Below, in pieces: positions 22,309 through 26,543 of a stretch of DNA of 26,543 nt; the first letter of the stretch is position 1; each line of letters starts with the position of its first letter. The stretch spans positions 1 to 26,543 of the forward strand of contig JAHEBR010000007.1 in assembly GCA_024642185.1 (NCBI GenBank). The letters run 5' to 3'. The notes beneath the pieces were generated by a model that was not told the origin of the DNA, made no database searches, and worked only from the letters and a program-made list of their open reading frames with translations. The translations under genes and the position numbers were made by a program. The DNA comes from Marivivens sp. GTDB taxonomy: Bacteria; Pseudomonadota; Alphaproteobacteria; Rhodobacterales; Rhodobacteraceae.

Positions 22309-23664
22309 ATGAAATTTGATTACGATCTATTCGTCATCGGCGGCGGCTCGGGCGGGGTCCGGGCGGCGCGTGTGGCGGCGGCGGACGGGGTGCGCGTCGC
22401 TCTGGCCGAGGAAGACCGGATGGGAGGCACCTGCGTGATCCGCGGCTGCGTTCCCAAAAAGCTCATGGTTTTCGCCAGCGAATTCAGCGAGGCGATCTCG
22501 GATGCCCGCGCCTATGGCTGGGAACTGGGCGAGGGCCGGTTCGACTGGCCGACCTTCCGCGCCAAGCTCCATGCCGAGTTGGACCGCCTCGAAGGCGTCT
22601 ACCGGCGCCTCCTCGATGGTTCGGGGGTGACGACCTATAACGCCCGCGCCACCGTGAAGGATGCCCATCATGTGGCGCTCTCCACGGGCGAGGTCATCAG
22701 CGCGGGGCATATCCTGATTGCCACCGGCGGTGTGCCGTCTGTTCCCGATCAGCCGGGGGCCGAGTTGGGCATCACCTCGAACGACATCTTCAACCTCGAG
22801 GAATTGCCCGCCTCGATCCTGATCGTCGGCGGCGGCTATATCGCCTGCGAATTCGCGGGCATCCTCAACGGGCTTGGTGTCAGGGTGACGCAATACTATC
22901 GCGGCGCGCAGATCCTGCGCGGCTTTGACGACGAGGCGCGGGGTATGATCGCCGACCAGATGCGCGAGCGCGGGGTCGATCTGCATTGCGGCACCACGAT
23001 CCTCGCGATGGAAAAACGCGAGGGCGGGGTCTGGGTCAAATCCAGCAACGGCCATGAAGAGATCTTCGGCCAGGTCATGTTCGCCACAGGCCGCGCGCCG
23101 AATACATGGGGCCTCGGCCTTGCCGAAGCCGGCGTGGCGCAGGGGCGCAACGGCGAGGTTGTCGTCGACGACTATTCGCAATCGAGCCTGCCCTCGATCT
23201 ATGCCGTGGGCGATGTGACCGACCGTGTTCAGCTCACCCCGGTCGCGATCCGCGAAGGCATGGCCTTCGTCGAGACAGTGTTCCGCGGCAACCCGACCAA
23301 GGTCGATCACGAGCTGATCCCCTCGGCCGTTTTCACCCAACCCGAATTCGGCACCGTGGGCCTCTCCGAAGAGGCCGCGCGCGAGCAAGAGCCGATCGAG
23401 GTCTATGCCGCGAGCTTCCGGCCGATGCAGCACGCCTTTGCGGGGCGCAGCGACCGTGTGCTGATGAAACTGATCGTGAGCCAAGCGACCCGCAAGGTTC
23501 TTGGCTGTCATATCGTGGCCGATCATGCGGGCGAGATGATCCAGCTTGCGGGCATCGCCATCAAGATGGGCGCGACCAAGGAAGATTTCGATCGCACCGT
23601 GGCGGTGCACCCGACGATGGCCGAAGAGCTTGTGACCATCAAAACGCCGGTCCGAACCGCTTGA
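22309..23664 (+). CDS. gor: Glutathione-disulfide reductase
   Basis: A 451-residue flavoprotein that reduces oxidised glutathione with NADPH. The FAD-binding motif GGGSGGVRAA is at residues 11-20. The redox disulfide is Cys42-Cys47 in GGTCVIRGCVPKK. The NADPH domain carries ILIVGGGYIACEFAGIL followed by a basic segment containing Arg (YYRGAQILRGFDD), fitting NADPH preference. The C-terminal dimer interface has the catalytic His-Glu pair in VHPTMAEE. The redox-motif spacing and the VPKK tail fit glutathione reductase better than lipoamide dehydrogenase. It is coupled to rpiA upstream and followed by 68 bases before hflK. Confidence 0.96.
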   Translation: MKFDYDLFVIGGGSGGVRAARVAAADGVRVALAEEDRMGGTCVIRGCVPKKLMVFASEFSEAISDARAYGWELGEGRFDWPTFRAKLHAELDRLEGVYRRLLDGSGVTTYNARATVKDAHHVALSTGEVISAGHILIATGGVPSVPDQPGAELGITSNDIFNLEELPASILIVGGGYIACEFAGILNGLGVRVTQYYRGAQILRGFDDEARGMIADQMRERGVDLHCGTTILAMEKREGGVWVKSSNGHEEIFGQVMFATGRAPNTWGLGLAEAGVAQGRNGEVVVDDYSQSSLPSIYAVGDVTDRVQLTPVAIREGMAFVETVFRGNPTKVDHELIPSAVFTQPEFGTVGLSEEAAREQEPIEVYAASFRPMQHAFAGRSDRVLMKLIVSQATRKVLGCHIVADHAGEMIQLAGIAIKMGATKEDFDRTVAVHPTMAEELVTIKTPVRTA

Positions 23665-23699
23665 TTTCTGGGCCTGCGGACCCATCTTTGAAATAACCT

Positions 23700-23713
23700 G
23701 CCCCTGAAGGGGC
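23700..23713 (+). other. Small hairpin in the gor-hflK spacer
   Basis: GCCCC (23700-23704) pairs with GGGGC (23709-23713) around TGAA. A purine-rich ribosome-binding stretch (AAAGAGAGAGAAG) follows directly before hflK. With no U-run this is not a terminator. It may mark the hflK leader. Confidence 0.35.
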
Positions 23714-23732
23714 GAAAGAGAGAGAAGAATAC

Positions 23733-24878
23733 ATGGCTGGAAATTCTGGCGGCCCCTGGGGCGGCGGTGGAGGTAACCGAGGCGGTTCGGGAGGCGGCGA
23801 TGATCAAAATCGCGGCGGACGGCGCCCCGGCAATGATGGTCCGCAGATCCCCGAGATCGACGATCTGGTGAACAAGGGCCGCGAACAGCTGCGCGTTCTG
23901 ATGGGCGGCGGCGGTGGCCGGCGGCCAAACGGTGGCGCTCAAGGTGGCGGAGAAGGCCCGCGCCTGACGCGCGGCACGTTCATGCTGGGCCTTGGCGCGG
24001 CAGCGGTGATGTGGGGCCTTGCCTCCTTCTACACCGTCAAGCCCGAAGAGCAGTCGGTCGAGCTTTTCCTCGGCAGCTATTACAAGACCGGCGAGGCGGG
24101 CCTCAACTTTGCGCCCTGGCCTCTGGTGACAGCCGAGGTGATCCCCTTCACCTCTGAACGTATCATCGAGATCGGCACCTCACGGTCTGGGCAGGATGCG
24201 GGCCTGATGCTGACCGGCGACGAAAATATCGTCGACATTGATTTCCAGGTGGTCTGGAACATCTCAAACTCGCAGGAGTTCCTGTTCAACCTGGCCGATC
24301 CGCAATCGACCATCGAGGCGGTGGCCGAATCGGCCATGCGCGAGATCATCGCCCAGTCGCAGCTTTCGCCGATCCTCAACCGCGACCGCGGCGCGATCAG
24401 CGACCGTCTGACCGACATGATCCAATCCACGCTCGACAGCTATCAAAGCGGCGTCAATGTCGTGCGGGTCAACTTTGACAAGGCCGACCCGCCAGAGCCG
24501 GTGATCGCCTCTTTCCGCAAGGTGCAGGACGCCGAGCAGGAACGCGACAGGCTTCAGAACGTTGCCGATGCCTATTCGAACCGTGTTCTGGCCGAGGCCC
24601 GCGGCGAGGCAGCCCAAGTGCTCGAGCAGGCCGAAGGCTATCGCGCCCAGGCCATCAACGAGGCCGAGGGCGAGGCAAGCCGCTTCCTCGCGGTTCTGAC
24701 CGAATACCAGAAGGCACCCGAAGTGACCCGTCAGCGCCTCTATCTCGAAACCATGGAAAAGGTGCTTGCTGGCATGAATGTGATGCTGCTCGACGAAGCG
24801 GCGCAGGGCGGGCAGGGGGTCGTTCCCTATCTGCCGCTGAATGAACTTGGCCGAACCACCACGGGAGGGAGCAACTAA
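23733..24878 (+). CDS. hflK: FtsH protease modulator HflK
   Basis: A 381-residue SPFH-family membrane protein that assembles with HflC into large rings around FtsH and limits its proteolysis. The N-terminal 75 residues are Gly/Asn/Arg-rich and disordered-looking (NSGGPWGGGGGNRGG). One membrane span follows at about 82-101 (FMLGLGAAAVMWGLASFYTV), then the periplasmic SPFH domain (EEQSVELFLGSYYKTGEAGL) and a long charged coiled coil (RVLAEARGEAAQVLEQAEGY). The protein topology matches E. coli HflK (419 residues). Its stop shares one base with the hflC start (TAATG), ensuring coupled, balanced synthesis. Confidence 0.96.
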   Translation: MAGNSGGPWGGGGGNRGGSGGGDDQNRGGRRPGNDGPQIPEIDDLVNKGREQLRVLMGGGGGRRPNGGAQGGGEGPRLTRGTFMLGLGAAAVMWGLASFYTVKPEEQSVELFLGSYYKTGEAGLNFAPWPLVTAEVIPFTSERIIEIGTSRSGQDAGLMLTGDENIVDIDFQVVWNISNSQEFLFNLADPQSTIEAVAESAMREIIAQSQLSPILNRDRGAISDRLTDMIQSTLDSYQSGVNVVRVNFDKADPPEPVIASFRKVQDAEQERDRLQNVADAYSNRVLAEARGEAAQVLEQAEGYRAQAINEAEGEASRFLAVLTEYQKAPEVTRQRLYLETMEKVLAGMNVMLLDEAAQGGQGVVPYLPLNELGRTTTGGSN

Positions 24879-25756
24879 TGGGACGCTCAGCTTTTCTCAT
24901 CCCGGCTCTCGTGGCGGTGATTGCCGCCGCCCTGTCGTCGATTTTTATTGTGGATGAGCGCCAGAAAGTTCTGGTGCTTCAGTTCGGCCAAATCGTGAAG
25001 GTTCAGGAAGAACCTGGCCTTGGCTTCAAGATCCCGCTCATTCAAGAGCTTGTGCGCTATGACGACCGCATCCTGAGCCGCGACATGACCTCGCTCGAGG
25101 TCACGCCGTCGGACGATCGCCGCCTCATGGTCGATGCCTTCGCCCGCTACCGGATCGTCGATGTCGAGAAGTTCCGGCAGGCTGTCGGTGCTGGCGGACA
25201 AGAGCTTGCCGCTAATCGGCTCGATTCGATCCTGCGCGCCAATACCCGAGAAGTTCTTGGCTCGGTAACCTCGAACGAGATCCTCTCAGTGGACCGTGCG
25301 CTTCTGATGATGCGCATCCGCAATGCCGCGATTGACGAAGCACAGGACCTGGGGCTTCAGGTGATCGACGTGCGGCTCAAGCGCACCGACCTTCCGCCCT
25401 CCAACCTCAACGCGACCTATGAACGGATGAAAGCCGAGCGCGAACGCGAAGCCGCCGACGAGATCGCCCGAGGCAACGAGGCGGCGCTGCGGGTCCGCGC
25501 GCTGGCCGACAGGACGGCGGTCGAACTGGTGTCCGATGCGCGGCGCCAATCGGAAATCATCCGGGGCGAGGCCGACGCCAAGCGCAACGCCACCTATGCG
25601 GATGCCTTCGGCCGCGATCCGGAGTTCTTTGCCTTCTATCGCTCGATGACCGCCTATGCCCGCGCGATCGGCGGCGGCAACAGCTCGATCGTCGTCTCGC
25701 CCGATAGCGAGTTCTTCAACTATCTGCTGTCGGATCAGGCGAAGGTTTCGCAATAA
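24878..25756 (+). CDS. hflC: FtsH protease modulator HflC
   Basis: A 292-residue partner of HflK. An N-terminal membrane anchor (LIPALVAVIAAALSSIFIV, about 6-24) is followed by the SPFH domain: DERQKVLVLQFGQIVKVQEE, PGLGFKIPLIQELVRYDDRI, and the TPSDDRRLMVDAFARYRI segment. A charged coiled coil follows (AEREREAADEIARGNEAAL), and the C-terminus has the DPEFFAFYRSMTAYARAI pattern typical of HflC. Length fits alphaproteobacterial members and is slightly under E. coli HflC (334). The start overlaps the hflK stop by one base, and one base separates its stop from the next gene. Confidence 0.96.
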   Translation: MGRSAFLIPALVAVIAAALSSIFIVDERQKVLVLQFGQIVKVQEEPGLGFKIPLIQELVRYDDRILSRDMTSLEVTPSDDRRLMVDAFARYRIVDVEKFRQAVGAGGQELAANRLDSILRANTREVLGSVTSNEILSVDRALLMMRIRNAAIDEAQDLGLQVIDVRLKRTDLPPSNLNATYERMKAEREREAADEIARGNEAALRVRALADRTAVELVSDARRQSEIIRGEADAKRNATYADAFGRDPEFFAFYRSMTAYARAIGGGNSSIVVSPDSEFFNYLLSDQAKVSQ

Positions 25757-25757
25757 A

Positions 25758-25952
25758 ATGAGCACGATCGTTCTGGCGATCGGCTCGGTTCTTGTGGTGG
25801 AGGGGCTGGTCTATGCACTGGCCCCTTCTGCCATTGAACGCCTGTTCGAAGCCTATCGCAGCCTGACCATTGACCAACGCCGCATCATGGGGCTGGCCTC
25901 GATTGCGATCGGGGTGTTCCTGTGCTGGGTGGCGCTCCGGATTGGCGCCTGA
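25758..25952 (+). CDS. DUF2065 small membrane protein (YjeT-like)
   Basis: A 64-residue protein with two membrane helices (about 4-22 and 44-61) separated by the family loop APSAIERLFEAYRSL followed by a QRRIMG turn. This is the DUF2065/YjeT pattern, also found next to hflC in E. coli (yjeT), so gene order supports the call. The ATG at 25758 is one base after the hflC stop, with no independent ribosome site. The longer frame from 25656 overlaps hflC and is not used. Function unknown; a role near the HflKC-FtsH complex is inference from position. Confidence 0.88.
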   Translation: MSTIVLAIGSVLVVEGLVYALAPSAIERLFEAYRSLTIDQRRIMGLASIAIGVFLCWVALRIGA

Positions 25953-26073
25953 GGCCGCCTCACGCGCACGTGACGCGGCGGGATCGACCGTGCGTTGCCA
26001 TTCCGGCCCGAGCGGGGGATGATCGAAGGCGCCCGCAAGGTCGGGCTGGTCGATTAGCAAACAGGAGCTTGTC
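25953..26073 (+). promoter_or_regulatory. Spacer upstream of degP
   Basis: 121 bases without a gene. A small dyad TCACG-CGCA-CGTGA lies at 25960-25973, just after the DUF2065 stop, and could form a weak hairpin. No convincing heat-shock or envelope-stress promoter was recognised. AGGAG at 26062-26066 is the degP ribosome-binding site. Confidence 0.3.
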
Positions 26074-26543
26074 GTGATTCCGAGACCCCTTGTTGCAGCA
26101 CGCTCAACGTCGCGCCCGGCATCAGTGATGCTGCTGGCGCTGTCCATTCTCGTGCTGTTCTTCGCGCAGGCTGTGCCGAGCCCGGCCCAGTCGCGCCCCG
26201 ATACTTTCGCTGACCTCGTCGAACAGGTCAGCCCCGCGGTCGTGAATATCACCACGACGACGGTGATTGAGGCCCGGTCGGCCCCGGACGGCACGATGCC
26301 GCAGGAAAACCCCTTCCAGGGGACGCCGTTTGAGGACTTCTTCAAGGATTTCAACGATCAGGGCCTCGGCCCCCAAGGCCCGCAGCGGGCAACCTCGCTC
26401 GGCTCGGGTTTTGTCATCTCGGCGGATGGCTATGTCGTCACGAATAATCACGTGATCGAAGACGCCGACGAGATCATGGTCGAGTTCTTCTCCGGCGAGA
26501 GCCTGCCTGCGACCCTGATCGGCACCGATCCGGCCGTGGATAT
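26074..26543 (+). CDS. DegP/HtrA (Do family) serine protease, C-terminus outside window
   Basis: 156 codons plus two bases are present before the right edge. The start is GTG at 26074 with AGGAG 7 bases upstream. It yields a signal peptide with a basic N-region (Arg4, Arg10, Arg14), hydrophobic core VMLLALSILVLFFAQAVPS and cleavage near AQS; an ATG 18 codons later would lose the basic region. The mature protein begins DTFADLVEQVSPAVVNITTT, typical for the family, followed by the LA-loop region ENPFQGTPFEDFFKDF, then GSGFVISADGYVVTNNHVIE with the catalytic His at about residue 129. The catalytic Asp is probably just past the window. DegP degrades misfolded periplasmic proteins. Position after hflKC-DUF2065 is a common alphaproteobacterial envelope quality-control order. 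Confidence 0.95.
   Translation, partial: MIPRPLVAARSTSRPASVMLLALSILVLFFAQAVPSPAQSRPDTFADLVEQVSPAVVNITTTTVIEARSAPDGTMPQENPFQGTPFEDFFKDFNDQGLGPQGPQRATSLGSGFVISADGYVVTNNHVIEDADEIMVEFFSGESLPATLIGTDPAVD

Noticed and set aside
23680..23720. Possible heat-shock promoter before hflK (TTTGAAAT and CCCCT segments)
   Set aside because: The two elements are only about 6 bases apart instead of 13-15.

Overview
The window is about 26.5 kb of high-GC chromosomal DNA. It most likely comes from an alphaproteobacterium of the Rhodobacteraceae (a roseobacter or Rhodobacter relative). This is inferred from protein style, from the hflK-hflC-DUF2065-degP order, from DUF2842 and DUF6524 membrane proteins, and from a GC-rich triple-hairpin intergenic element after pyrG that resembles elements I remember from this family. 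I saw no rRNA or tRNA gene, CRISPR array, transposase or phage gene. Coding is dense and most genes are housekeeping or transport genes.

Left part (1-7280, minus strand): a likely gamma-glutamylation module has two glutamine-synthetase-family ligases flanking a class I glutamine amidotransferase. Upstream of it is a complete polar-amino-acid-type ABC importer (ATPase, binding protein, two permeases). A PhnD-like binding protein without a signal peptide precedes the importer. The domain logic (import an amine or amino acid, glutamylate it, later hydrolyse the gamma-glutamyl bond) resembles the Puu/Spu polyamine pathway, but the substrate is not known. A 240-bp gap in front of the ligases carries a perfect 12-bp inverted repeat whose TGATCAAA-type core recurs at the start of the importer ATPase gene.

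Middle (7283-14604): a TerB-family gene, rlmJ (23S rRNA m6A methyltransferase), pyrG (CTP synthase) and secG lie on the minus strand. A three-gene cobalt-type nitrile hydratase operon runs on the plus strand and meets a DUF6524 membrane protein stop-to-stop. purA and a DUF2842 protein follow, closed by a clear bidirectional terminator.

Right part (14624-26543): a 680-residue, strongly acidic, unrecognised protein is divergent from thiamine diphosphokinase. Next come two tandem EamA-type transporters, L-serine dehydratase and a GST-family protein on the minus strand. Then rpiA-gor and hflK-hflC-DUF2065-degP on the plus strand, with degP cut by the window edge.

I see no clearly new multi-gene system. 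The most promising items are the acidic protein with a conserved-looking head and tail, the shared-motif regulation hypothesis for the importer and ligase operons, the signal-less PhnD-like protein, and the palindrome upstream of pyrG.
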